Positions 1 to 8,468 of a DNA stretch of 64,000 nucleotides are shown one piece after another (position 1 is the first letter of the stretch; each line of letters opens with the position of its first letter). The position numbers were made by a program, and so were the translations under genes. The stretch covers positions 124,001 to 188,000 of the forward strand of contig CAWCIW010000001.1 in the NCBI GenBank assembly GCA_963795825.1, given 5' to 3'. Source of the stretch: BOG-908 sp963795825. Lineage in GTDB: Bacteria; Pseudomonadota; Alphaproteobacteria; Acetobacterales; Acetobacteraceae. The notes under the pieces were generated by a model that made no database searches, had not been told where the DNA came from, and was given only the letters and a program-made list of their open reading frames with translations.

Positions 1-347
1 GCGGCCGGGGCGAGCGGGCCCAGGCGGTCCGGCCATTCCACCAGCACGATGTCGGCGAGGGCGTCGTCCCAGCCGAGTTCGGCCAGGCTGTCCGGCGTGG
101 TGAGGCGCCAGAGGTCGAAATGGTGCAGCGTGAGGGTGGGCGCGTCGTAGCTCTGGACGAGCGTGTAGGTGGGGCTTGGCACGTCCAGCAGCGGATCGGC
201 GCAGGCGGCGCGTATCAAAGCGCGCGCGAAGGTGGATTTGCCGGCGCCAAGCGGGCCGCTGAGGAGGATCACGTCGCCAGGGCGCAACGTGGTGGCGAGC
301 GATGCCGCGCATTGTTCGAGTCCGACCTGGTCAAGAAAATCAGCCAT
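1..347 (-). CDS. tsaE: TsaE, tRNA t6A biosynthesis ATPase (C-terminus cut by window edge)
   Basis: Reading leftward from the ATG at 347, about 115 codons are visible before the window ends. A P-loop, SGPLGAGKST, lies near residues 31-40, followed by SPTYTLV and HFDLWRL, which match the TsaE family. TsaE is the cytoplasmic ATPase that works with TsaB and TsaD to add threonylcarbamoyl to A37 of ANN-decoding tRNAs. The family is usually about 150 residues, so roughly the last quarter is outside the window. The gene is divergent from the oxidoreductase at 467, with one repeat arm between them. Confidence 0.9.
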   Translation of the reverse strand, partial: MADFLDQVGLEQCAASLATTLRPGDVILLSGPLGAGKSTFARALIRAACADPLLDVPSPTYTLVQSYDAPTLTLHHFDLWRLTTPDSLAELGWDDALADIVLVEWPDRLGPLAPA

Positions 348-380
348 GTCGAACCCCAAGCCAGCCGCGCGCCCCGTCAG

Positions 381-432
381 GGAGCAAAAGTTTTTTGCTT
401 CTTTTTTGCAAAAAAGAAGGCCTTGCTTCCTT
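381..432. repeat. Palindromic element, single arm (copy a)
   Basis: This is the first of about 22 copies of a dispersed repeat. One arm reads: a GCAAAAG box, a variable dinucleotide, TTTTG, then a 10-bp hairpin with a 2-nt loop. The hairpin base is CTTC:GAAG or GTCC:GGAC, and the dinucleotide is TT, CT or TC (called the subtype below). This copy is a lone TT arm with a GAAG base and a GC loop. It separates divergent tsaE and the oxidoreductase gene. Confidence 0.9.
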
Positions 433-466
433 TACCTACCCAACCCGTTCCATAACATCACCCCCC

Positions 467-1468
467 ATGACCCAGACCGACATAGCCATAATAGGCGCCG
501 GCCCCGTAGGCCTGTTCGCCGCCTTCGAATGCGGCATGCTGAAGCTCCGCTCCGTGCTGATCGACGCGCTGGACGAGGTGGGTGGCCAGTGTTCGGCGCT
601 CTACCCGGAGAAGCCGATCTACGACATTCCCGCCCATCCCGCGATCGAGGCCGGGGCGTTGATCGCGCAATTGGAAGCGCAGGTGGCGCCGTTCGCGCCC
701 GGGCGGCTGCTGGGCCGGCGCGTTGAGGCGCTGTTCGGGCAGCCGGGCGATTTTACCCTGCGCACAGATCGCGGCGACGAGGTTCGGGCCAAATGCGTGT
801 TGATCGCCGCGGGGGCGGGGGCGTTCGGGCCGAACCGGCCGCCGCTGGCCGGGCTGGACATGTTCGAGGGCACCGGGGCGGTGCAGTATTACGTGCGCCG
901 GCGGGAGGATTTCCGCGGCCGCCGCGTGGTGATCGCGGGCGGCGGGGATTCGGCGGTGGACTGGGCGTTGCAGCTCAAGGACGTGGCGGAAAAGGTTTAT
1001 GTGGTGCATCGGCGCGGCAAATTCCGGGCTTCGCCGGAGAGCGCATCGCGGTTGGATGCGGCGGCGGCGGCGGGCGAGGTGGAGCTGGTCATCCCGTATC
1101 AGTTGCATGCGTTGCACGGCAGCGAGGGGGCGCTGGAGGCGGTCGAGATTGCCGATCTGGACGGGGTGACGCGGCATCTTGCGGCGGACCGGTTGTTGCC
1201 GTTTTTCGGGTTGTCGATGGATCTGGGGCCGATCTCCGGGTGGGGTTTGAATCTGGAGCGCAACCATATTGCGGTGACGGCGGCTACTTGCGAGACGTCG
1301 GCGCCGGGGATTTTCGCGGTGGGGGATGTGGCGCAGTATCCTGGGAAGTTGAAGTTGATCTTGCAGGGGTTTTCGGAGGCGGCGATGGCGGCGCATGCGA
1401 TGCATCCGATTGCGCGGCCTGGGGAGGCTTTGCATTTCGAGTATAGTACGACGCGGGGGGTGGCTTGA
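467..1468 (+). CDS. NAD(P)/FAD-dependent oxidoreductase, TrxR-like ferredoxin-NADP reductase type
   Basis: A 333-residue flavoprotein. An FAD-binding GAGPVGLFAAFE motif lies near residues 8-19, a second dinucleotide motif GGGDSAVDWAL is at about 160, and GIFAVGDVAQYPGK near the C-terminus closes the FAD site. The layout is that of thioredoxin reductase, but the redox CxxC between the two nucleotide motifs is missing. This is typical of the YumC-type ferredoxin/flavodoxin-NADP+ reductases. The likely role is electron transfer between NADPH and ferredoxin or flavodoxin in the cytoplasm; the partner cannot be named. The start is the ATG at 467, which puts the Rossmann motif at the N-terminus; longer upstream reading runs through the repeat arm. 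Confidence 0.85.
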   Translation: MTQTDIAIIGAGPVGLFAAFECGMLKLRSVLIDALDEVGGQCSALYPEKPIYDIPAHPAIEAGALIAQLEAQVAPFAPGRLLGRRVEALFGQPGDFTLRTDRGDEVRAKCVLIAAGAGAFGPNRPPLAGLDMFEGTGAVQYYVRRREDFRGRRVVIAGGGDSAVDWALQLKDVAEKVYVVHRRGKFRASPESASRLDAAAAAGEVELVIPYQLHALHGSEGALEAVEIADLDGVTRHLAADRLLPFFGLSMDLGPISGWGLNLERNHIAVTAATCETSAPGIFAVGDVAQYPGKLKLILQGFSEAAMAAHAMHPIARPGEALHFEYSTTRGVA

Positions 1469-1512
1469 GGGGGCTTGCGTGGCGTTGTGGTGAGGAGTGG
1501 GCAAGGGTAATA

Positions 1513-1774
1513 TAGACGCCAAGGTAAGATAAGGCACAAAGAGGCTTGCCGTGGGATAAGTTGGCGGTTTGAAGCTATTCGGGTAGATCTTTCTTTTGCT
1601 TCCGCGACACGGAAGCATTCGTGTTTTCACGTTGAATCAGCAAGTAGGCCGGACAATCTTAGCGCTGCCTATCGAGGCTCGGCGATAAAAACTGGCAGCA
1701 GATTGCTGTACACGCTTACACCGAAGCTTCTTGGCGTTCTTTTCGTTCCTTGGCGTCCTTGGTGATAAATCCTG
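1513..1774. repeat. Second repeat family (CACCAAGGACGCCAAG type), inverted pair in a gene-free stretch
   Basis: The 368-base gap between 1468 and 1837 holds no convincing gene. It carries a degraded unit at 1513-1546 (GACGCCAAGG then AAGGCACAAAG) and an inverted unit at 1726-1774 (TTGGCGTCCTTGGTGAT core). The same core recurs at 20351-20394 and as another inverted pair at 55626-55771, so it is a second dispersed intergenic family. The roughly 180 bases between the units look non-coding. Confidence 0.6.
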
Positions 1775-1836
1775 CTTCGCCGAGCCGAAAATACGAGCCT
1801 TTTTTCCGCCGCACCACCAAGCGCATACTCGCAGCC

Positions 1837-2457
1837 ATGAACAGACGTACCCTTTGCCTGGCCCTCGCCACTTTCGCATTCGCCGGACCGGCGCTGGCGC
1901 AGACACATGCTGCGGTGGTGAATGACGCGGATGCGGCCACGCTGAAGCAGATCGCGCAGTATCTGAACGGTTTGCGGTCGCTAAAGGCCCGGTTCCTGCA
2001 AGTCGGGCCTGATGGTGCGACGACGCAGGGCACGCTGTGGTTGCAGCGGCCGGGGCGGATGCGGTTTCAGTATGACAAGCCTAGCCCGCTTCTGCTGGTG
2101 GCGGGCGGCGGGACCGTGGTGTTCCACGATTCGCAGCTCGACCAGACGACCAATATCCCGGTGAACCAGACACCGCTCGGCCTGCTGCTGGCCGACGTGA
2201 TCACGCTGTCGGGCGACGTGACGGTGACGGCGTTCGACCGGCCGCCCGGCCAGATACTGGTGACGTTGGTGCGGACCAAGACGCCGGGCGATGGCAGCCT
2301 GACACTGGCGCTGAACGCGGACCCGATGGCGCTCGTCGGGTGGTCCGTGGTGGATGCGCAGGGGCGCGAGACGCGGTTGCGCATGTCCGATGTGCGGCCT
2401 GGCGGGAATTTCGATCAGAGCTTGTTCGTGTTCAAGGACCCTGACGCGGACAAGTGA
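1837..2457 (+). CDS. lolA: LolA-family outer-membrane lipoprotein carrier, periplasmic
   Basis: A 206-residue protein. The N-terminus MNRRTLCLALATFAFAG followed by ALAQ is a Sec signal peptide, probably cleaved after AQT or ALA. The mature part has the LolA pattern: LRSLKARFLQ, then GTLWLQRPGRMRFQYD, then PLGLLLAD. LolA ferries lipoproteins from LolCDE across the periplasm to LolB. The ATG at 1837 is chosen because it begins the signal peptide; in-frame upstream reading is in a second-family repeat. Length fits the family. It converges with the DUF6880 gene, whose stop is 6 bases away. Confidence 0.8.
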   Translation: MNRRTLCLALATFAFAGPALAQTHAAVVNDADAATLKQIAQYLNGLRSLKARFLQVGPDGATTQGTLWLQRPGRMRFQYDKPSPLLLVAGGGTVVFHDSQLDQTTNIPVNQTPLGLLLADVITLSGDVTVTAFDRPPGQILVTLVRTKTPGDGSLTLALNADPMALVGWSVVDAQGRETRLRMSDVRPGGNFDQSLFVFKDPDADK

Positions 2458-2463
2458 CGCCCG

Positions 2464-3774
2464 CTACTTTGGCAGTAGAGTCCAAAAGGCGACTTTCTTG
2501 CCGTGCTTCTGGCGCAACCGGTCGGTGAATGCCTGGTGGGATTCCAGGTCGTCGGGCAACGCGGACGCGAGCGTGATACAGGTCGTGAAGTCGCGCGCGG
2601 CGTAGCGGTATTTCAGGGAGGCTGCCCTGGCCAGGACATCCTCGATCAGGCACCGATACAGGAGAGTCGCGGCGCCGGGATATTTCGACGCGAGCGCATC
2701 GGCGGCCGGGCGCAATTCCTTGTAGTCGCGGCCATCGAATGTCGTGTGATGCGCGCGGACCAGATCGTTGGCGGCACGCAGGCTCGGCCAGCCCACCAGG
2801 AATTTCAGCGCGGATAGTTTTCGCGGATAGGCGAGCACGTGGGCGAGCGCGCGGTCTTCCGCGTCCACATCCGCGAAATCCGGCAATGCGCGCAGATAGG
2901 CGCGAAGGTGGCCGGGGTTGAGCGTATCGCAGAACGACGCCCAGCGCAGCGACTGCGCGTCGCTTTTGCGACCCAGCGCTTCCAGCGCGGCCAGGCGCAG
3001 ATCGGTGCGCTCCACGGCGTCGCCGGCGTGCATGTCGCGCGCGCGATCGAGCCAGGCCAGAGCTTCCTCGTGTCGGCCGGCTTCGATCAGGCGCTTTCCG
3101 ACCTCTGCCGCGTAGTGGTCCGGCCGCTCGCTGGCTTCCACGGCCGCGACAAAGGCGGTCACGTCTGAGTCCAGGTCGGCGAGTTCCATCAGCCGTTCCG
3201 ACATGTCGATACACGGGTAGACGATCGTGGCGTCTGGTGTCCTGCTGCCGGAGATGCGTCCGGGTTGTTTCTGCTCCAGGAGCTGGCGCAGGGCGGCCCG
3301 TCCCGCGGTGCCGAGCGCCGGCGATGCGGCCGCCAGAAGCCCGGTCAGAACCACGTGCTCGTCGGCTTCCAGCAGGCCCAGCAGTTCCTGCGGGAGGCCG
3401 GCGCGATCGGCTTCCGGCAACAGGCACCACAGGCGGCCGAGATCGGCGCCGGCTTCGTCGAAACACCTGCCGAGCATGCCGTTGCTGTCGTCACAACGGC
3501 CGAACACGTTCGTATTCAAGCCTATTAGCGCGCGCATCTGCGCGACTGCGGCGTGGATGTCCGCCTCCGCGAGCGTGGTGGCGATCGTGCGACGCAGATC
3601 GTCGATTTCGTCGGCGAGGCGGTGCACCTTGTCCCAGTCCAGAAACGCACGCGCGTGGGCGATGGCACGCAGCCGCTTTTCGATCTGGGCGGCCAGGAAC
3701 GCGCTGCCTTCGCCGCCGGCCAAGGCCAGCTTGAGGGAACGCGCTACGGCCCTGTCGGCGTCGGCCAGGTTCAT
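2464..3774 (-). CDS. DUF6880-family protein, function unknown (true start probably upstream)
   Basis: At least 436 residues, helical and alanine-rich, with IEKRLRAIAHARAFLDWD near the N-terminus and YRCLIEDVLARAASLKYRYA near the C-terminus; these match my recollection of DUF6880 proteins. The repeated helical hairpins in the middle look TPR-like (EVGKRLIEAGRHEEALAWLD). The first ATG is at 3774, but the frame stays open upstream and encodes KLSAESLETLGAPRLAALL, the usual N-terminal signature of this family. Translation probably begins at a non-ATG codon around 3852 (CTG), right beside the remains of a repeat arm. No function should be assigned. Confidence 0.7.
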   Translation of the reverse strand: MNLADADRAVARSLKLALAGGEGSAFLAAQIEKRLRAIAHARAFLDWDKVHRLADEIDDLRRTIATTLAEADIHAAVAQMRALIGLNTNVFGRCDDSNGMLGRCFDEAGADLGRLWCLLPEADRAGLPQELLGLLEADEHVVLTGLLAAASPALGTAGRAALRQLLEQKQPGRISGSRTPDATIVYPCIDMSERLMELADLDSDVTAFVAAVEASERPDHYAAEVGKRLIEAGRHEEALAWLDRARDMHAGDAVERTDLRLAALEALGRKSDAQSLRWASFCDTLNPGHLRAYLRALPDFADVDAEDRALAHVLAYPRKLSALKFLVGWPSLRAANDLVRAHHTTFDGRDYKELRPAADALASKYPGAATLLYRCLIEDVLARAASLKYRYAARDFTTCITLASALPDDLESHQAFTDRLRQKHGKKVAFWTLLPK

Positions 3775-3852
3775 CAGGAGGGCGGCAAGGCGTGGGGCGC
3801 CGAGGGTTTCCAGGGACTCGGCGGAGAGTTTCAGGCGCGGCGGTTTGGGCAG

Positions 3853-3991
3853 GGCAAGCAGTCCTTTTTACGAAACTTCTGCTCCCCCGCATCTGCGACG
3901 CGCGTGTCAGCCGAACAGGACCGCAGCCTTTGCCGGTACATCATGGCAAAAGTCTTTTGCTTCTTTTCTTCAGAAAAGAAGGCCTTGCTTA
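3853..3991. repeat. Palindromic element, degraded left arm and intact right arm (copy b)
   Basis: The left arm is only a stub (GCAAGCAGTCC plus T-tract, 3853-3871). The right arm at 3945-3991 is intact, TC subtype with a GAAG base. It abuts the stop codon of the DUF299 gene on one side and the start of the DUF6880 gene on the other, so insertion may have displaced the latter's start codon. Confidence 0.8.
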
Positions 3992-4879
3992 CTACGATTG
4001 CGGCACCGCCAAAGACATCGGCTCCACGTGCTTGCCATCCCGCCGCACGTGCCAGGCCTCCATGAGCTGCAACACCGTCGCCGCCGTCTCCTCGATCGAC
4101 CGCCGGGTGACGTCGATCACCGGCCAGCCGCGACGCGAGCACAGCCGACGCGCCCAGAGCAGCTCCGCCTTCACCGCCTCCATGTCCACGTAATCGCCGG
4201 TATCCTGCTTGATATGCACCGTGCCGGGGCCGTGCGCGATCAGCTTGAGGCGGTGGCGGCGTATCTCGATCAGCGCATGTGCCTCGAGCGTGAGGCCGAT
4301 CACCGGGCAGTGCGGCTGCTCCAGGCCGGGCGGGTCGGCGAGGCCCGGGACAAGCGGAACGTTGGCGGCTTTCACGCCGCGATTGGCCAGATAGAAGCTG
4401 GTGGGGGTTTTCGAGCTGCGCGATACGCCGACGAGGATCACGTCGGCCTCGGCGATGCCGGCCTGGGCCTGGCCGTCATCATGGGCGAGCACGAAATGGA
4501 TCGCGTCGATGCGGCGGAAATAATCGGCATCGAGCACGTATTGCCGGCCAGGCCGCGCGGTGGCCTGGGCGCCGATCTGGTCGGCCAGCACGGCGAGGAC
4601 GGGTTCGAGCACGTTGACGACGGGCAGGCCGAGGCGCTCGCAGGTGCTCTCCAGATCGTTGCGCAAGGCGCGGTCCACGACGGTGGAGAGCACCGGGCCG
4701 GGCTCGGCTTCGATGCCTTCGAGCACGCGATGGAGCTGGAAGCGCGTCCGTATCAGGCTCCAGCGATGGTAGATGATGCGGGCTTCCTCGAACTGGCTGA
4801 CGGTTGCCCGCGCGATCGAGTTCAGCGTCTCGCCGGTGGCGTCGGACACCAGATGGAGGTTGATGCGATCCTGGCTCAT
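3992..4879 (-). CDS. DUF299 bifunctional kinase/pyrophosphorylase regulator of PEP synthase or PPDK
   Basis: A 295-residue protein starting MSQDRINLHLVSDATGET. The P-loop-like GVSRSSKTPTSFYLANRG begins at residue 151, the hallmark of the PSRP/PDRP family. Members phosphorylate a threonine and remove the phosphate again (Pi-dependent) on phosphoenolpyruvate synthase or pyruvate phosphate dikinase, controlling gluconeogenic flux. Which partner applies cannot be decided here. In Rickettsia and Caulobacter the homologue sits beside hemE with the chromosome origin between them, and the same pair occurs here, divergent. The ATG at 4879 is favoured; the upstream in-frame extension is low-complexity and includes the DnaA-box region. 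Confidence 0.88.
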   Translation of the reverse strand: MSQDRINLHLVSDATGETLNSIARATVSQFEEARIIYHRWSLIRTRFQLHRVLEGIEAEPGPVLSTVVDRALRNDLESTCERLGLPVVNVLEPVLAVLADQIGAQATARPGRQYVLDADYFRRIDAIHFVLAHDDGQAQAGIAEADVILVGVSRSSKTPTSFYLANRGVKAANVPLVPGLADPPGLEQPHCPVIGLTLEAHALIEIRRHRLKLIAHGPGTVHIKQDTGDYVDMEAVKAELLWARRLCSRRGWPVIDVTRRSIEETAATVLQLMEAWHVRRDGKHVEPMSLAVPQS

Positions 4880-5183
4880 GGGTGCGAGGATAGCGGGGAT
4901 AACCGGGCCGCGCACGGCCCAAGATGGGCCGGCGAAAGAAAGCCGGGGATAACGCAGCGGGTCGGCGGCGCTGTGCGGCAACCGCGTTGCGACCGTCCCG
5001 GGATGAGGATGGATGCACAATCGCGTGTGCCGTCAAACCCTTGCAGGATGCGGCGCATGTGGACAGCCGGCCGGCAGCGCAGGGACAGAGGGGTACCCCG
5101 TTATCCACACCCTCTATCTACAACCCCATCTTATCTTAAGACTTCTTAGAGTTTAGAAGGGCGCACGACCGGACGGGACCACC
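4880..5183. other. Candidate chromosomal origin (oriC) between DUF299 gene and hemE
   Basis: This 304-base stretch has no gene. It carries a perfect DnaA box at 5101-5109, near-match TGTGGACAG at 5058-5066, and two GGGGATAAC segments (about 4894 and 4945) resembling box halves. It is followed by the most AT-rich stretch of the neighbourhood (5111-5160), a plausible unwinding element. The DUF299-oriC-hemE order is known from Caulobacter and Rickettsia. Against this, I do not see a clear GC-skew change at this point, though only 5 kb lies to its left. Confidence 0.55.
5101..5109 (+). promoter_or_regulatory. Perfect DnaA box (TTATCCACA)
   Basis: The nine bases match the consensus DnaA box exactly. 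It lies 75 bases before the hemE start, at the edge of an AT-rich stretch, so it could serve initiation or regulate hemE. Confidence 0.7.
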
Positions 5184-6212
5184 ATGACCGACAAGCCAAT
5201 CCTGCGCGTTCTCGCTGGCCACGATGTGTGGCCGCCGCCGGTCTGGCTGATGCGCCAGGCCGGGCGGTATCTGCCGGAGTATCGGGCGATCAAGGACAGC
5301 TCGGGCGGATTCATCGCGCGCTGCATGACGCCGGACCTGGCCACCGAGATCACCCTGCAGCCGATACGCCGGTTCGGCATGGATGCGGCGATCCTGTTCA
5401 GCGATATTCTCATTCTGCCCTGGGCGCTGGGGCAGGATGTGCGGTTCGAAGACGGCGTGGGGCCGATACTCAAGCCGATACGCGATGCGGCCGGCGTGGA
5501 TGCGCTCGATCCGGCTCGGGTGGCGGAGGCCACGGCGCCGGTGCTCGAGACGATCGGCCGCCTGCGCGTGGCGTTGCCGCCTGCCTGCACGTTGATCGGG
5601 TTCTGCGGCGCCCCGTTCACCGTGGCGTGCTACATGGTGGAAGGCGGCGGCTCACGCGATTTCCCGCAGACGCGCGGCATGGCGTATGGCGCGCCGGCGC
5701 TGTTCGACCGGCTGATCGACATGCTGACCAAGGCCACCACCGACTACCTCTCGGCCCAGATCAAGGCGGGCGCCGAAGTGGTGATGCTGTTCGACACCTG
5801 GGCGGGGATGCTCTCGCCGAGCCAGTTCCTGCGCTATGTGGTGGCACCGGCGGCCGCCATCGTGGCCGAGCTGAACGCGCGTCATCCGGGCGTGCCGGTG
5901 ATCGGGTTTCCGCGGCTGGCCGGCCTGTATGTGGGGCTGTATGCCGAGCGGACCGGGGTGGATTGCGTGGCGCTGGATACCGGCACCGATCCGGTGCGGG
6001 CGGCGGCCGGGTTGCCGGAGGGCGTGGCGTTGCAGGGCAACCTCGATCCGATCGCGTTGATCGCCGGCGGCGAGGCGATGCGGCGGGAGATTTCGTCGAT
6101 ACTGGGTGCACTTCGCGGACGACCACATATCTTCAATCTCGGGCACGGCATCCTGCCGCAGACGCGGCCCGAACATGTGGCGGAGTTGGTAGAATTTCTG
6201 CGCAGTCGCTGA
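5184..6212 (+). CDS. hemE: Uroporphyrinogen decarboxylase
   Basis: A 342-residue enzyme of haem synthesis that decarboxylates the four acetate side chains of uroporphyrinogen III to give coproporphyrinogen III in the cytoplasm. The family signature RQAGRYLPEYR is near residues 23-33, GAPFTVACYMVEGGGSRDF is in the middle and NLGHGILPQT is near the C-terminus. Length is normal. It begins an operon with hemH, a HAD hydrolase and hemJ, all on the same strand. The ATG at 5184 starts directly at the conserved N-terminal region. Confidence 0.97.
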   Translation: MTDKPILRVLAGHDVWPPPVWLMRQAGRYLPEYRAIKDSSGGFIARCMTPDLATEITLQPIRRFGMDAAILFSDILILPWALGQDVRFEDGVGPILKPIRDAAGVDALDPARVAEATAPVLETIGRLRVALPPACTLIGFCGAPFTVACYMVEGGGSRDFPQTRGMAYGAPALFDRLIDMLTKATTDYLSAQIKAGAEVVMLFDTWAGMLSPSQFLRYVVAPAAAIVAELNARHPGVPVIGFPRLAGLYVGLYAERTGVDCVALDTGTDPVRAAAGLPEGVALQGNLDPIALIAGGEAMRREISSILGALRGRPHIFNLGHGILPQTRPEHVAELVEFLRSR

Positions 6213-6256
6213 CACTGGACGCGCCGGCCCTGAGCGGCGCGCAGGCGGACCTTCCG

Positions 6257-7312
6257 GTGGCGCCCAGGCGCCGGCTGGCGGTGGTGCTGTTCAACCTCGG
6301 CGGGCCGGATTGCCCGGCGGCGATCAAGCCGTTCTTGCTGAATCTGTTCCGCGATCCGGCGATTTTGCGGGTGCCGTTCTTTATCCGGCCGCTGCTGGCG
6401 CGGATCATCGCGCGGGCGCGGATAAAGCCGGCGACGGAGAATTATGCGATATTGGGCGGCAAGTCGCCGCTGTTGGAGCTGACGCAGGAGCAGGCGCGGG
6501 CGCTGGAGGCGGTGCTGAGCACCGACGAGATCGAGGCGCGGTGCTTCATCGCCATGCGGTACTGGCATCCGTTCAGCCCGCAAGCGGCGGCCGAGGTAAA
6601 GGCCTGGGGGGCGGACGAGGTTTTCCTGTTGCCGCTGTATCCACATTTTTCGACGACGACGACCGGGAGTTCGTTGGCGGCCTGGCGGGATGCCGCGGCG
6701 CAGATCGGGCTGGCTTTGCCGGTGACGACCCTGTGTTGCTGGTTCCGGGATGGGGGATATGTGTCGGCGACCGCGGCGATCGTGCAGCGCGCTTTGACGG
6801 AGGCGCGGGCGACGGCGACGGCGCCCTTGCGCGTGCTGTTCTCGGCGCATGGATTGCCGGAGACCATCGTGCAGCGTGGCGATCCCTACCAGTTCCAGAT
6901 CGAGAGCACCGTGCAGGCGGTGGTGGAGCGTATGGCGGTGCCGGAGCTGGACTGGCAGGTTTGCTACCAGTCCCGCGCCACACCGCAGAAATGGCTGGAT
7001 CCTTCGACGGAGGAGGCGATCGAGCACGCCGCCCGCGACAAGGTGGCCGTATTGGTGGTGCCGATCGCTTTCGTGTCCGAGCATTCCGAGACGCTGGTGG
7101 AGCTCGACGTGGAGTATCGCGAGCTGGCGGAGAAGATGGGCGTTCCGGGGTATTACCGGTCTCCGGCGCAGAACAGCGATCCGGTGTTCATCGGGGCGCT
7201 GGCCGACGCGGTGCTGACGGCGCGGGCGCGCGGGACGGGGACTTGCAGTTTTGCCGGGCCGCGGGCTTGCCCTGGGCGACACAAGGATTGCCCGATGCGC
7301 ATGCCGGCATGA
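6257..7312 (+). CDS. hemH: Ferrochelatase
   Basis: About 351 residues from the GTG at 6257, inserting ferrous iron into protoporphyrin IX. Visible motifs are VVLFNLGGPD at the start, the active-site SAHGLPETIV, QSRATPQKWLDPSTEE, and AFVSEHSETLVELD with its conserved acid. There is no ATG near the N-terminus; GTG at 6257 gives the usual ferrochelatase start, while CTG at 6209 or 6215 would add residues and overlap or abut hemE. Either way it is co-transcribed with hemE. Its last bases overlap the start of the HAD gene by 4 bases (ATGA). Confidence 0.93.
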   Translation: MAPRRRLAVVLFNLGGPDCPAAIKPFLLNLFRDPAILRVPFFIRPLLARIIARARIKPATENYAILGGKSPLLELTQEQARALEAVLSTDEIEARCFIAMRYWHPFSPQAAAEVKAWGADEVFLLPLYPHFSTTTTGSSLAAWRDAAAQIGLALPVTTLCCWFRDGGYVSATAAIVQRALTEARATATAPLRVLFSAHGLPETIVQRGDPYQFQIESTVQAVVERMAVPELDWQVCYQSRATPQKWLDPSTEEAIEHAARDKVAVLVVPIAFVSEHSETLVELDVEYRELAEKMGVPGYYRSPAQNSDPVFIGALADAVLTARARGTGTCSFAGPRACPGRHKDCPMRMPA

Positions 7313-7983
7313 GCGGCCGGCTGGTGATTTTCGATTGCGACGGTGTGTTGATCGACAGCGAGCCGCCGAGCCGGGCGTTGCTGGCCGAGGAGGCGACCGC
7401 CTTGGGATGGCCGATGCAGCCGGATGAGGCGCGCCGGTTCACCGGCATGACGTGGACGGCGATACGGCCGGATTTCGAGGCGGCGATCGGGCGGGCGTTG
7501 CCGGTGGGTTGGCCGGATGATCTGCAGGCGCGGCTGATCGCGCGGCTTTCGGCCGGCGTGCCGGCGGTGGCTGGGGCGCGGGCAATGCTGGAGGCCGTGC
7601 GGGGTATGGGGCTGGCGTATCGGGTGGCGTCGAACTCGTCACACGAGGAGATGGCGGCGAAGTTTGCTTCGACTGGGCTCGCGGATCTGGTGGCGGGACG
7701 GGTGCATAGCGCGCGGGATGTGGCGCGGGGGAAGCCGGCGCCGGATCTGTTCCTGGCGGCGGCCGCGGCCGAGGGGGTTCGGCCGGAGGGGTGTCTGGTG
7801 GTGGAGGACAGTGTGCCGGGGATAGCGGCGGCGCAGGCGGCTGGCATGGCTGTGGTGGCGTATGCGCCGGAGGGTTTGCACCGGGATTTGCCGCGCGCGC
7901 CGGATTTTGTGGTGGCCGATCTGGCGGAATTGCCGGCGCTGTTTCGCCGGGTTCTGCTTGGCGCAGCGGCGGCGGCGGCGTGA
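7309..7983 (+). CDS. HAD-superfamily phosphatase, subfamily IA
   Basis: A 224-residue protein. HAD motif I is FDCDGVLIDSEPPS near residue 8, motif II is in VASNSSHEEM, a lysine is in ARGKPAPDLF, and motif IV is VVEDSVPG. These identify a phosphoglycolate-phosphatase/beta-phosphoglucomutase-like HAD enzyme; the substrate is not evident. It is translationally coupled to hemH (ATGA) and to hemJ (GTGA), so it sits inside the haem operon. That suggests housekeeping co-expression rather than a proven haem role. Confidence 0.88.
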   Translation: MSGRLVIFDCDGVLIDSEPPSRALLAEEATALGWPMQPDEARRFTGMTWTAIRPDFEAAIGRALPVGWPDDLQARLIARLSAGVPAVAGARAMLEAVRGMGLAYRVASNSSHEEMAAKFASTGLADLVAGRVHSARDVARGKPAPDLFLAAAAAEGVRPEGCLVVEDSVPGIAAAQAAGMAVVAYAPEGLHRDLPRAPDFVVADLAELPALFRRVLLGAAAAAA

Positions 7984-8429
7984 TACCCGCCTTCGGCTAT
8001 TTGTATCCGTGGACCAAGGCGCTGCATCTGATCAGCATGATCGCCTGGATGGCGGGGATGCTGTATCTGCCCAGGCTGTTCGTGTATCACTGCGAGGTGG
8101 CGCCCGGCAGCCAGGCCAGCGAACTGTTCAAGGTGATGGAGCGCCGGCTCTACAAGCTGATCATGACGCCGGCGATGCTGGCGACGTTCGCGTTCGGGAT
8201 CGTGTTGGCGCTAACGCCCGGCCTGGTGGATTGGCACGCAGGCTGGTTCTACGTGAAGCTCGTCGCCGTTCTAGGGATGGGCGGCGTGCACGGCGCGATG
8301 AACAAATGGCGCAAGGCATTCCTCGCCGACGCAAACGTGAAGCCGCAGAAGTTCTTTCGTATTGCCAACGAAGTCCCGACCCTGCTGATGCTGGTCGCCG
8401 TAGTGATGGTGGTAGTTCAACCCTTCTAA
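7980..8429 (+). CDS. hemJ: Protoporphyrinogen IX oxidase, HemJ type
   Basis: A 149-residue inner-membrane protein with four hydrophobic segments. The invariant histidine lies in WTKALHLISMIAWMAGMLYL and the conserved lysine in WFYVKL. NEVPTLLMLVAVVMVVV closes it. HemJ performs the six-electron oxidation of protoporphyrinogen IX in bacteria lacking HemG and HemY, which is common in Alphaproteobacteria. The start is GTG at 7980, overlapping the stop of the HAD gene by 4 bases. With hemE and hemH it supplies the late steps of haem synthesis apart from coproporphyrinogen oxidation. Confidence 0.93.
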   Translation: MIPAFGYLYPWTKALHLISMIAWMAGMLYLPRLFVYHCEVAPGSQASELFKVMERRLYKLIMTPAMLATFAFGIVLALTPGLVDWHAGWFYVKLVAVLGMGGVHGAMNKWRKAFLADANVKPQKFFRIANEVPTLLMLVAVVMVVVQPF

Positions 8430-8468
8430 AGGACGGAGCGGGCGCCGACGCGCGCCCGGCCTGAACAT

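Noticed and set aside
458..1630. 390-residue frame antisense to the FAD oxidoreductase
   Set aside because: High-GC shadow frame, rich in R, P, H and Q, with no domain; the forward strand has a complete flavoprotein.
5111..5160. CtrA binding site (TTAA-N7-TTAA) in the AT-rich part of the oriC candidate
   Set aside because: Only TTAA followed by TTAG at a six-base spacing is present, which does not meet the consensus.
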